A stretch of 6,802 bases of DNA from Erwinia sp. Lineage in GTDB: Bacteria > Pseudomonadota > Gammaproteobacteria > Enterobacterales > Enterobacteriaceae. Positions within the stretch are counted from its first letter, which is position 1, and the number at the start of each line of letters is the position of its first letter. Location of the stretch: the NCBI GenBank assembly GCA_003512805.1, contig DOOK01000038.1, forward strand, positions 1 through 6,802. Direction: 5' to 3'. A model generated the notes under the pieces. It saw nothing but the letters and a program-made list of their open reading frames with translations, had not been told where the DNA came from and ran no database searches. Made by a program: the position numbers and the translations under genes. This document shows, piece by piece, positions 1 to 5,591 of the stretch.

Positions 1-525
1 ACCGTGCAGCTCGTTGGGATAACGGGCATGGAATACCGAACCGGGGAAAGGCCCGAACCCTGTTTTATAAGGCGCCACCTTGCCGGTCAGCGCCATCGTC
101 ATCATGGTGCGGCCGTGAAAAGCGCCGGTAAAGGTAATGACGCCAGGACGCCCGGTCGCGGCGCGGGCGATTTTCACCGCGTTTTCAACAGCCTCTGCGC
201 CGGTAGTGAAAAAAGTGGTTTTCGCTTTGCCCGCCACCGGTGCCAGGTCGTTCAGGCGCTCCGCCAGCGAAATGTAATTTTCGTAAGGGATAACCTGGAA
301 AGCCGTATGGGTGAAGCGGGTCAGCTGCTGCTGTACGGCGGCAATCACTTTTGGATGGCGATGGCCGGTATTTAATACGGCAATCCCTGCCGCGAAGTCG
401 ATATATTCACGCCCCTGCGTATCAATAAGCGTGGCGTTTTCAGCCTGCTCAACCAGAAAATCACACATTACGCCTACACCGCGCGGTGTGGCGTCCAGAC
501 GGCGCTGACGGATAGCCTCGTTCAT
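1..525 (-). CDS. gabT: 4-aminobutyrate (GABA) aminotransferase, N-terminal part (cut by window edge)
   Basis: This is a PLP-dependent class III aminotransferase that moves the amino group of GABA to 2-oxoglutarate, giving succinate semialdehyde and glutamate in the cytoplasm. The first 175 residues are in the window; the family is about 420-430 long, so the rest, including the PLP lysine, lies beyond the left edge. Visible marks are the PRGVGVM segment near residue 14, GIAVLNTGH at 47-55, the PLP-phosphate segment TTGAEAVENA around 107-116 and FHGRT at 136-140. From memory, the N-terminus (QRRL.ATPRGVGVM) and the APYK.GFGPFPGSV segment look closer to E. coli PuuE than to E. coli GabT. The start ATG is at 523-525, with GAGGAA (532-537, complement) about 6 bases upstream. 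It is divergent from a MocR-type regulator, a common arrangement for GABA catabolism. The family call is firm; gabT versus puuE naming is open. Confidence 0.93.
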   Translation of the reverse strand, partial: MNEAIRQRRLDATPRGVGVMCDFLVEQAENATLIDTQGREYIDFAAGIAVLNTGHRHPKVIAAVQQQLTRFTHTAFQVIPYENYISLAERLNDLAPVAGKAKTTFFTTGAEAVENAVKIARAATGRPGVITFTGAFHGRTMMTMALTGKVAPYKTGFGPFPGSVFHARYPNELHG

Positions 526-634
526 GTTTTATTCCTCGTGACGGGAAGGCGGGTTGTCTCTGAATTACCTTGAGTTTTAGCGCTGATGGGGTGCTATTAT
601 CCAGAGCCAGTTTTGACTATTTTAGGGAGCCACT
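526..634. promoter_or_regulatory. Shared divergent promoter region of gabT-like gene and MocR regulator
   Basis: These 109 bp separate two divergent starts. On the plus strand, TTGAGT (570-575) and TATTAT (595-600) form a sigma70-like pair with a long 19-bp spacer that could serve the regulator gene. On the minus strand, GATAAT (complement of 597-602) is a good -10 for the aminotransferase gene, but I see no good -35 at the proper distance, which would suit an activator-dependent promoter. The two -10 elements overlap, so the two directions should compete for polymerase. A TTTTAG hexamer occurs at 575-580 and again at 620-625. The motifs are seen; the regulatory reading is inferred. Confidence 0.5.
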
Positions 635-637
635 TTG
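624..637 (+). promoter_or_regulatory. Ribosome binding site and TTG start of the MocR regulator
   Basis: AGGGAG at 624-629 sits 5 bases before TTG at 635-637. The in-frame stop TAG at 623-625 blocks any longer protein, and the next ATG in frame would remove the whole winged helix. The rare TTG start is therefore close to forced, and it probably keeps regulator levels low. Confidence 0.75.
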
Positions 638-2107
638 CGCACACTCGTCGGTGATCTGGTTGCCTGCCAGCTTGGGCAGGCGGCAGCGGGTACGCTGGGC
701 AAGCGTCTTTATGACGCTTTACAGCAATCCATTCAGCGAGGAATGGTGGCGCCCGGTACTCGCCTGCCCGCCTCGCGCGATCTGGCAGCAGAGCTAGGCA
801 TATCGCGTAATACGGTGCTGGCTGCGTACGAGCAGCTACAGTCGGAAGGCTACCTGACTGCCCGCGCGGGCAGCGGCACCTTTGTTAGTGCAGAACTGCC
901 GGAAAGCGATCTTTCAGCAGTGGAACGGATCGTTTCCGCCGGGGACACTTCCGAAAAGATCGCGCTTTCACGACGGGGTGAACAGCTGCTGAACCGCGCC
1001 GGGGCCAGCCAGCGTCAGTGGGGGGCCTTTATGCCCGGCGTACCGGACGTGCGCCATTTCCCGCATAAAACCTGGCATAAAATTACGCGCCGCCTGAACC
1101 TGCGGCTTCCGGTAGAAACGCTAAGCTACTCGCAGCACGGCGGCTATGCGCCGCTGCAACATGCGCTGGCGGATTACCTGCGCGTGGCGCGCTCCGTAAA
1201 ATGCACGCCAGAGCAAATCCTGATCGCTTCCGGGACGCATCAGTCACTGGATCTGCTGGCGAAAATGCTCTGCAATCCCGGCGATCGGGTGTGGGTAGAA
1301 GAGCCAGGCTACTGGGGGCATCGCAGCGTGCTGGAGATTAATGGATTAAAAACGGTGCCTGTTACAGTTGACGGCGAAGGCATGACGCTGCCGACAGACG
1401 GCGTTCCGCCACGGCTGATTTGCGTGACGCCCTCTCATCAGTACCCGACCGGCGCTGTTATGGGCATGGCCCGTCGTCAGGCGCTGCTTCGTCAGGCGCA
1501 GGCCTGGGGCAGCATTATCATTGAGGACGATTACGACAGCGAGTTTCGCTTTGGCGAAAGCCCGGTTCCGGCACTACAGGGGCTGGCGCAGGACGAGAAC
1601 GTCATTTATCTCGGCACCTTCAGCAAAACGCTTTATCCGGGGCTGCGCACCAGCTATATGGTGGTGCCCCACTCGCTGACGAGCCGTTTGAAGATTGCGC
1701 ATTCCGAACTTTACCGGGGCGGTTATGGCCTGACCCAGCTGGCGCTGGCGGAGTTTATTCGCGAAGGCCACTATGCGGCACACGTTCGTCGTATGCGTCA
1801 GCTTTACAGCCAGCGGCGCGAAGCGCTGGTCGAGGCGATTCGTCGGGAACTGGGCGCGGAATTTATCGGTCAGGACAGCCATGCCGGACTGCATCTGATC
1901 CTGGCGCTGCCGCAGGAAATTGACGACGTGGCCCTCGCTTATACGCTGGAGCAGCAAAACGTCTGGACTCGTCCGCTTTCGCTTTACTATAGGGGCGAAG
2001 CGAAAAGACGCGGCCTGATCCTGGGCTATGCCTGCGTAGAGGCAGAAGCGATGGCAGAGACCTTTATGCCTGTCGCCCACGCCCTGCTGGCGCTGCTGGA
2101 TAAATAA
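635..2107 (+). CDS. MocR-family (GabR-like) PLP-dependent transcriptional regulator
   Basis: This 490-residue protein joins an N-terminal GntR-type winged helix to a large type I aminotransferase-like domain, the MocR/GabR architecture at its usual length. The DNA-binding part runs from about residue 18 to 86 (RLPASRDLAAELGISRNTV, then GSGTFVS). The effector domain carries SHQYPTG around 267-273, EDDYDSEFRF at 297-306 with Asp298 and Tyr300, and the PLP lysine Lys331 in FSKTLYPG. These match Asp279, Tyr281 and Lys312 of Bacillus subtilis GabR at a constant offset, so PLP binding should be intact. In GabR, GABA reacts with the bound PLP and switches on the GABA aminotransferase gene. The divergent GABA transaminase gene suggests the same job here, but PdxR-like or other MocR roles cannot be excluded. 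The start is TTG, with AGGGAG at 624-629 upstream and an in-frame TAG at 623-625 that rules out any start further upstream. Confidence 0.93.
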   Translation: MRTLVGDLVACQLGQAAAGTLGKRLYDALQQSIQRGMVAPGTRLPASRDLAAELGISRNTVLAAYEQLQSEGYLTARAGSGTFVSAELPESDLSAVERIVSAGDTSEKIALSRRGEQLLNRAGASQRQWGAFMPGVPDVRHFPHKTWHKITRRLNLRLPVETLSYSQHGGYAPLQHALADYLRVARSVKCTPEQILIASGTHQSLDLLAKMLCNPGDRVWVEEPGYWGHRSVLEINGLKTVPVTVDGEGMTLPTDGVPPRLICVTPSHQYPTGAVMGMARRQALLRQAQAWGSIIIEDDYDSEFRFGESPVPALQGLAQDENVIYLGTFSKTLYPGLRTSYMVVPHSLTSRLKIAHSELYRGGYGLTQLALAEFIREGHYAAHVRRMRQLYSQRREALVEAIRRELGAEFIGQDSHAGLHLILALPQEIDDVALAYTLEQQNVWTRPLSLYYRGEAKRRGLILGYACVEAEAMAETFMPVAHALLALLDK

Positions 2108-2108
2108 T

Positions 2109-2124
2109 CGGCCTCGGGCCGTTT
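2109..2124 (+). terminator. Weak hairpin just after the MocR gene
   Basis: CGGCC (2109-2113) and GGCCG (2117-2121) form a perfect 5-bp stem with a 3-base loop directly after the stop codon, followed by only three T residues. It could be a weak Rho-independent terminator. The short T-run keeps the confidence low. Confidence 0.35.
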
Positions 2125-2133
2125 CCCGCCTGA

Positions 2134-2369
2134 AAAAGCAGACGTCTGACGCACGATACACCTGAAGAGTTAGCAACGCGCCTTTCGGACTTTCTATTGA
2201 ATGAAGGGCTGGTGCATCAGAAAGCTGACGCATCGGGACTCGCCTACAGCGGAGCAGGCTTTCGCCCACCAGCCTGACTAAATTACCCCCTTACCGACAG
2301 CGGGGTGCCGCCACTGCAGACCGCTTTTGTCAGGCGGACGATGGCTTCTTTCGTCTCCTGAAGCCCTGA
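2134..2369 (+). pseudogene. Possible remnant of a broken small gene
   Basis: I do not recognise a family. Between the MocR gene and the acetyltransferase, a run of 47 sense codons (2134-2274, ending at TGA 2275-2277) reads like real protein: acidic-amphipathic TPEELATRLSDFLLNEGLVH, then a KADASG segment and SGAGFRPPA. It has no ATG and no clear ribosome binding site; the only candidate starts are weak CTG or TTG codons. A second open stretch in another frame (2283-2366, ending at TGA 2367-2369) reads through a plausible FCQADDGFFRLLKP. One frameshift plus loss of the 5' end would join them into a decayed gene. It may equally be chance. Nothing else gene-like is seen in this 290-bp gap. Confidence 0.3.
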
Positions 2370-2392
2370 GGCCGACCGTCAGTTTGCCTTTA

Positions 2393-2411
2393 GCCTTTCA
2401 GGCGGTTTTTT
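2393..2411 (+). terminator. Weak terminator-like hairpin with T-run at the end of the acetyltransferase gene
   Basis: GCCT (2393-2396) and AGGC (2400-2403) flank a 3-base loop, followed by GG and six T residues (2406-2411). It reads on the plus strand, so it would stop transcription arriving from the MocR gene, and it overlaps the last codons of the oppositely oriented acetyltransferase gene. The four-base stem is short for a terminator. Confidence 0.3.
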
Positions 2412-3192
2412 CGTAAATCGTGCGTAATTCCGCCTCGCTCAGCACATTTTCATCGGTAAAAAAGGCCAGAAGAGAGGTGCGAAAGGCGGCAAACGACGAG
2501 GCTTCCTGTTCCTGCTTTTCCTCCCCGTACAGGGTCAGATGCCGGTTAAACATATTAGTCTGTTGCCCGTTAATTATTTTCGCCATCATCAGATTATGGC
2601 GAAATAACGATGTTTTAAAGGTCGCAACAAAATGGCTGGCGACAAGAATATCTGCCTGCTCGCAGGCGTAATCGGCAAACCGGTACATCAGGCGCCATTT
2701 CCCACCGCTTTTAACCGACAGCAGCCACTCTTCCGCGCTAAAGCGCTTAAGGCAAAAGCCCTGCTGCTCGCCCTCCTCCAGCCGTAAGGGTGCAGTCAGG
2801 CTGACGCCGCCAAATCCTACATCCGCCAGATAGCGCACGCCATCCAGTGCCACGGTCAACAGCATATGCGTTTGCGGCGTCGCGTCTGGCTTCTCTTGAC
2901 CCCATACCACGCGCGCGAGATGTGCCGTAACGCTGAAACCTATCTCTTCCAGGATCTGCCGGAACAGCAGATTATGCTCAAAACAGTAGCCGCCACGCTT
3001 TCTGCTCAGCAGCTTTTCGGCAATCTGTTCCACATCGATACTGACCGGCCTGCCCAGTAAAACCTCTATATTTTCAAAAGGAATAAGAGAGGGCCAGCGC
3101 TGATGCAGCAGGCTAAGCGTGGCGAAATCAGCGCTGGCCGGCGTGGAGAGAGCGGCCAGTTCAGCAAAGCGGGAAAAGTAGTGGCGATTCAT
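2398..3192 (-). CDS. nhoA: Arylamine N-acetyltransferase (NhoA/NAT family)
   Basis: This cytoplasmic enzyme transfers an acetyl group from acetyl-CoA to the nitrogen of arylamines and arylhydrazines, or to the oxygen of N-hydroxyarylamines. All three catalytic residues of the family are visible: Cys70 in RGGYCFEHN (66-74), His109 in QTHM and Asp124 in LADVGFGG (122-129). The 264 residues are close to the roughly 270-280 usual for bacterial NATs, so the gene looks complete. The N-terminal PFENIEVLLGRP segment (38-49) is also typical. The start ATG (3190-3192) has an in-frame TAA six codon-bases upstream and only a poor ribosome binding site, so translation may be weak or coupled to transcription from the gene behind it. 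That gene is the oxidoreductase, 62 bp upstream on the same strand. The natural substrate is unknown. Confidence 0.95.
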   Translation of the reverse strand: MNRHYFSRFAELAALSTPASADFATLSLLHQRWPSLIPFENIEVLLGRPVSIDVEQIAEKLLSRKRGGYCFEHNLLFRQILEEIGFSVTAHLARVVWGQEKPDATPQTHMLLTVALDGVRYLADVGFGGVSLTAPLRLEEGEQQGFCLKRFSAEEWLLSVKSGGKWRLMYRFADYACEQADILVASHFVATFKTSLFRHNLMMAKIINGQQTNMFNRHLTLYGEEKQEQEASSFAAFRTSLLAFFTDENVLSEAELRTIYEKTA

Positions 3193-3254
3193 ACGGGCTT
3201 ATTCATCACGTTAAAACGCCATGTTAACAGTTTTATTCGGCAAGAAACGACAGG

Positions 3255-4286
3255 CTACTTTTCTTCGTTAAAGACGATCCCCAGCTGCCTGCGCACTTCA
3301 TCCATCGTGGTAAGCATTAGCAGTGACGTATCCAGCGAGCGCACTGGCGAATCGGTTATTCCCTGCCCCACGCACCAGGCGAAATGATCCGCCTCATGGT
3401 GAAGCTGGGCATAACGGTTATCCGGCTCCTGCCAGCGTAGCATCCTGTTGTCCTGACTGGCGGCCATGACGAAACCGCCCGGTGCGTAAAATTGCCCCTC
3501 CAGTACGATCGTTGCTTCACTGCCGGCAATGACCGCTCGTCCCGGCGTATTGCTGAACAATGTGGTGTTCAGTACGGAATGCATCCCGCTTTTATGCTGT
3601 AACAGCATAGAAGCCTGCCCGTTAACGCCGCTTTTCGCCGGCTGACCGCTGGCCTGAATAAACGTCGGCGCGCCGCCGGTCATCATGCTGAAAGCGATAA
3701 GATAGCTGCCTAAATCCAGCATCGTGCCGCCTGCCAGATCCGCATTAAAGATGCGGTGATCGGGGGTGAAAAATTCGCCGTGATCGGCAATTAACGTATG
3801 CAGCTCGCCCAGCGCACCATCAGCAAGCAGCTGACGCAGTACGCTATATTTTGGCGTAAAGTCACACCACATCGCTTCCATACAGAGCACTTTTTGCCGC
3901 CGCGCTTCCGCCTTCAGCTGCGCGCCTTCGGCTGCATTAAGCGCCAGCGGCTTTTCGATCAGCACATGCTTGCCCGCCTGTAGCGCCTTCAAGCCATCGG
4001 GGAAATGATGGTTATGCGGCGTGGCGATATAAACCGCATCCAAATCCCGTACGGCCAGCAGTTCATCCAGCGAAGTCATGGCCTGCGGAATCGCCCATTT
4101 ATCGGCAAACGCCCGGGTTTTTTCGCCGTTGCGCCCTGCCACTGCCACCAGTTTTTGCCTGCCGGCCTGCTGCAGCGCTTTAGCAAAATGCTCGGCAATC
4201 CAGCCTGGTCCCAAAATCCCCCAGCGCAAAGCCGGTATGGCATCAGGTTCAGGAAGATGAGGGACAGGTAAAGAAGAGGGAAACAT
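3255..4286 (-). CDS. Gfo/Idh/MocA-family NAD(P)-dependent oxidoreductase
   Basis: This 343-residue enzyme has the standard two-domain plan of the family. The Rossmann domain starts with GILGPGWIA (23-31, the GxGxxA-type dinucleotide loop) and continues to ATPHNHH (88-94). The EKP motif is at 111-113 (VLIEKPLALN), where the lysine normally acts in catalysis and cofactor placement. GGTMLDLGSY (186-195) lies in the C-terminal substrate domain. The overall look recalls dihydrodiol dehydrogenase and unnamed sugar or cyclic-polyol dehydrogenases, so the substrate is probably a sugar or polyol-like compound, but it cannot be read from sequence. A proline-rich leader of about 20 residues precedes the Rossmann fold. 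The ATG start is well supported by AAGGAG (4292-4297, complement) five bases upstream. It precedes the acetyltransferase gene on the same strand with 62 bp between and no obvious terminator. Confidence 0.92.
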   Translation of the reverse strand: MFPSSLPVPHLPEPDAIPALRWGILGPGWIAEHFAKALQQAGRQKLVAVAGRNGEKTRAFADKWAIPQAMTSLDELLAVRDLDAVYIATPHNHHFPDGLKALQAGKHVLIEKPLALNAAEGAQLKAEARRQKVLCMEAMWCDFTPKYSVLRQLLADGALGELHTLIADHGEFFTPDHRIFNADLAGGTMLDLGSYLIAFSMMTGGAPTFIQASGQPAKSGVNGQASMLLQHKSGMHSVLNTTLFSNTPGRAVIAGSEATIVLEGQFYAPGGFVMAASQDNRMLRWQEPDNRYAQLHHEADHFAWCVGQGITDSPVRSLDTSLLMLTTMDEVRRQLGIVFNEEK

Positions 4287-4513
4287 GCTGACTCCTTGCG
4301 TAATGTAGGTCGTCCGGATAAGAGACGAAAAATGCCGGTTTTCCCGACTTTCTCAACACTATAAGGGGATAAATGACAGGAGGTGGCGACCCGGTTGATG
4401 GAAAACCCTCAGCCCTTTTCTTTCTGTCAGCCGGCAACAGCGAAGCGGTTAGCCTGGCGAAAAAGCGCGGGAGGCGGTAAGCTCGCCGCCACCATTCCAG
4501 TAAAAAAACCGCT
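4287..4513. promoter_or_regulatory. Divergent intergenic region between oxidoreductase and small membrane protein
   Basis: This 227-bp gap must hold promoters for both directions. On the plus strand, TATAAG at 4360-4365 could be a -10, without a convincing -35. On the minus strand the same place offers TATAGT (complement of 4357-4362), again with a poor -35. A hairpin with arms GGCGG (4473-4477) and CCGCC (4486-4490) lies about 23 bases before the plus-strand start and could affect its translation. A 35-codon open frame (4373-4480) is possible behind AGGGG but has no other support. Confidence 0.3.
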
Positions 4514-4855
4514 ATGAAACGCAAAACTATCGCTATTGTGGCCTTGCTGGCCGCGGCCGTTGGGCTTTACCTGGCCTTTTCTTCTCATAAACAGGATCCG
4601 CACTACTATGCCGCTGCCTGCGTGGCGATTAAGGATCTGCATGAAACGCCTGATTCGGTGGGATTCCCGGACAAATTGCGCGACGTTATCATCAATGAAA
4701 ACGCCTCTTATGCGGTAGATAAAGTGGTGTTTGATCAGCATTCGGCGCAGGGAGCAATCCAGCGTTACCATCAGCTGAGCCAACAGGATAAAATCCGGGC
4801 TCAACAGAGTATGGACGACTGTTTAAGCGTGATGTTGCCAAAAGCGAATCCCTGA
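4514..4855 (+). CDS. Small uncharacterised protein with N-terminal membrane anchor or signal peptide
   Basis: I do not recognise a named family. The 113-residue product begins MKRK, followed by a hydrophobic run from about residue 6 to 22 (IAIVALLAAAVGLYLAF), so it is either anchored in the inner membrane with its body in the periplasm or exported. The rest is mostly helical and polar. It has two cysteines, Cys36 and Cys103, near either end of the mature part, which could form a disulfide in the periplasm. Cys36 is too far from the N-terminus to be a lipoprotein site. The ribosome binding site is weak (an A-rich stretch, 4501-4507), yet codon use resembles the neighbours and the signal-like N-terminus supports a real gene. 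The overlapping minus-strand frame lacks such features. It stands alone, with no co-directional neighbour close by. Confidence 0.7.
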   Translation: MKRKTIAIVALLAAAVGLYLAFSSHKQDPHYYAAACVAIKDLHETPDSVGFPDKLRDVIINENASYAVDKVVFDQHSAQGAIQRYHQLSQQDKIRAQQSMDDCLSVMLPKANP

Positions 4856-5008
4856 CGCGCGGCAGCTCGTCAATGACGGGCCGTTAGTCACCTAAGGGAT
4901 GGATTAGCTTTGTTGTAGCATCCTTCACTCGCCATGCCGGATGATGACAAACGTTCGCCCGGGCTTTGGTATACGTTCAGTCGCCCTATCCAATTTTTAA
5001 CGGCCCTG

Positions 5009-5028
5009 AAGTGATTTGTCGCTTTTTT
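5009..5028 (+). terminator. Likely Rho-independent terminator
   Basis: AAGTGA (5009-5014) and TCGCTT (5019-5024) pair with one G-T wobble around the 4-base loop TTTG, running into six T residues in total (5023-5028). It is AT-rich but has the right shape. It lies 150 bases after the small membrane protein gene, so it could end that transcript or a short RNA made from the gap. Confidence 0.5.
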
Positions 5029-5156
5029 ATGTATGTGGCTGCAGGGGCTTTATTTTCAACCCATTCTGAAGCGGGCCAGGCTCACGTGCAGGGTATTTTG
5101 CTACCAAATTAAATCGTGCTTATTAAACGCAGCAGCAAACCGCTACACCGCTAACG

Positions 5157-5211
5157 CGCTATTAATTAAAATTTGTAAAATAAAAGAATCCTCTCAGACG
5201 CTATTAATTAA
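5157..5211 (+). repeat. 13-bp direct repeat CGCTATTAATTAA, two copies 42 bp apart
   Basis: The identical 13-mer occurs at 5157-5169 and 5199-5211. Each copy contains the 8-bp palindrome TTAATTAA. The 42-bp period is close to four helical turns, so both copies would face the same side of the DNA. They lie about 140-190 bp before the start of the Cys/His-rich small protein, in an AT-rich tract. Binding of a regulator or of a nucleoid protein such as H-NS is an inference. Confidence 0.55.
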
Positions 5212-5348
5212 TAATATTTAACTCACTTATTGCGCATTTATCTGTAAATCAACAGGCCGGCGAAATTTCAGATGATTTCGGAGTAAACTAACCTTATTAA
5301 AAAAATCATAAAGCTATTTGCTATCTTCTGATAAGAGTGGAAAGGAAA

Positions 5349-5591
5349 ATGCAGGCTGCATACTATTACGTGACTCAACGTTCGGAACAAATGGACTTTC
5401 ACTTACTCCACCGGCGCGGCTGCCATAAAATGTCCGTAAAAGATAATTTGGCGTTTATTGGCACCTGCTATGCCCCTCTTCAAGCCTTAACCGTTGCCAA
5501 AATTCGCTTCGGGCACCGGGTTAAAGCCTGCTATTTTTGCTGTCAGGAATCGCAGGATCGCACAAATTCTTTTACTCCTCCTCACCCATAA
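5349..5591 (+). CDS. Small Cys/His-rich protein, possible metal-binding, function unknown
   Basis: The 80-residue product begins MQAAYYYV and has the pattern H18, H21, G24-C25-H26 (HLLHRRGCHKM), a middle FIGTCYAPLQALTVAKIRFG (36-55), then C61-x-x-C64-C65. From memory, this order (an early HxxGC with a following M, a LG-type turn, an A-rich helix and a final CxxCC) recurs in short uncharacterised bacterial proteins. It suggests a small zinc- or other metal-binding fold, but I cannot name a family or function. ATG at 5349 is chosen because of GTGGAAAGGA just before it; a GTG at 5337 would add four residues and has no ribosome binding site. The last 20 bases overlap the 3' end of the LysR gene on the other strand. 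The C-terminal tail after residue 68 is polar and probably disordered. The AT-rich upstream region suggests H-NS-type silencing or recent arrival. Confidence 0.7.
   Translation: MQAAYYYVTQRSEQMDFHLLHRRGCHKMSVKDNLAFIGTCYAPLQALTVAKIRFGHRVKACYFCCQESQDRTNSFTPPHP

Larger units (their letters stand above)
4856..5348. other. Long intergenic stretch with hairpins, a terminator and an AT-rich part
   Basis: I see no convincing protein gene in these 493 bases. The first part (to about 5030) has mixed composition and contains alternative hairpins (4897-4943), an 8-bp palindrome GCCCGGGC (4957-4964), an ACGTTC pair (4951-4956 and 4973-4978) and a terminator-like element (5009-5028). The second part (about 5100-5345) is visibly AT-rich, holds a 13-bp direct repeat, and has an inverted repeat CGAAAT/ATTTCG (5261-5266 and 5275-5280). 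A 62-codon frame at 5033-5221 has no ribosome binding site and an unlikely composition. The AT-rich part is probably the control region of the small gene at 5349. Confidence 0.5.

Noticed and set aside
613..618. TTGACT as a -35 element
   Set aside because: It is too close to the MocR start codon at 635 to leave room for a -10 and a leader.
1574..2269. Long minus-strand open frame (231 codons) opposite the MocR gene
   Set aside because: It is the antisense shadow of a firmly identified gene, its composition is unlike a real protein, and most of it lies within the MocR coding region.
3211..3227. AT-rich inverted repeat GTTAA/TTAAC in the gap between oxidoreductase and acetyltransferase
   Set aside because: A five-base AT stem is expected by chance and has no T-run, so it is not a supported terminator.
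4373..4480. 35-codon plus-strand frame (MTGGGDPVDG...) upstream of the small membrane protein, possible leader peptide
   Set aside because: AGGGG is only 4 bases before the ATG and overlaps the only -10 candidate; the sequence has no attenuator-like codon run. Mentioned only in the intergenic entry.
4249..4524. 91-codon minus-strand frame upstream of the oxidoreductase gene
   Set aside because: It overlaps the oxidoreductase start and its good ribosome binding site in another frame and shows no recognisable features.
5033..5221. 62-codon plus-strand open frame in the long gap
   Set aside because: No ribosome binding site, starts right after a terminator-like hairpin, and runs through the AT-rich repeat region with an unlikely amino-acid composition.
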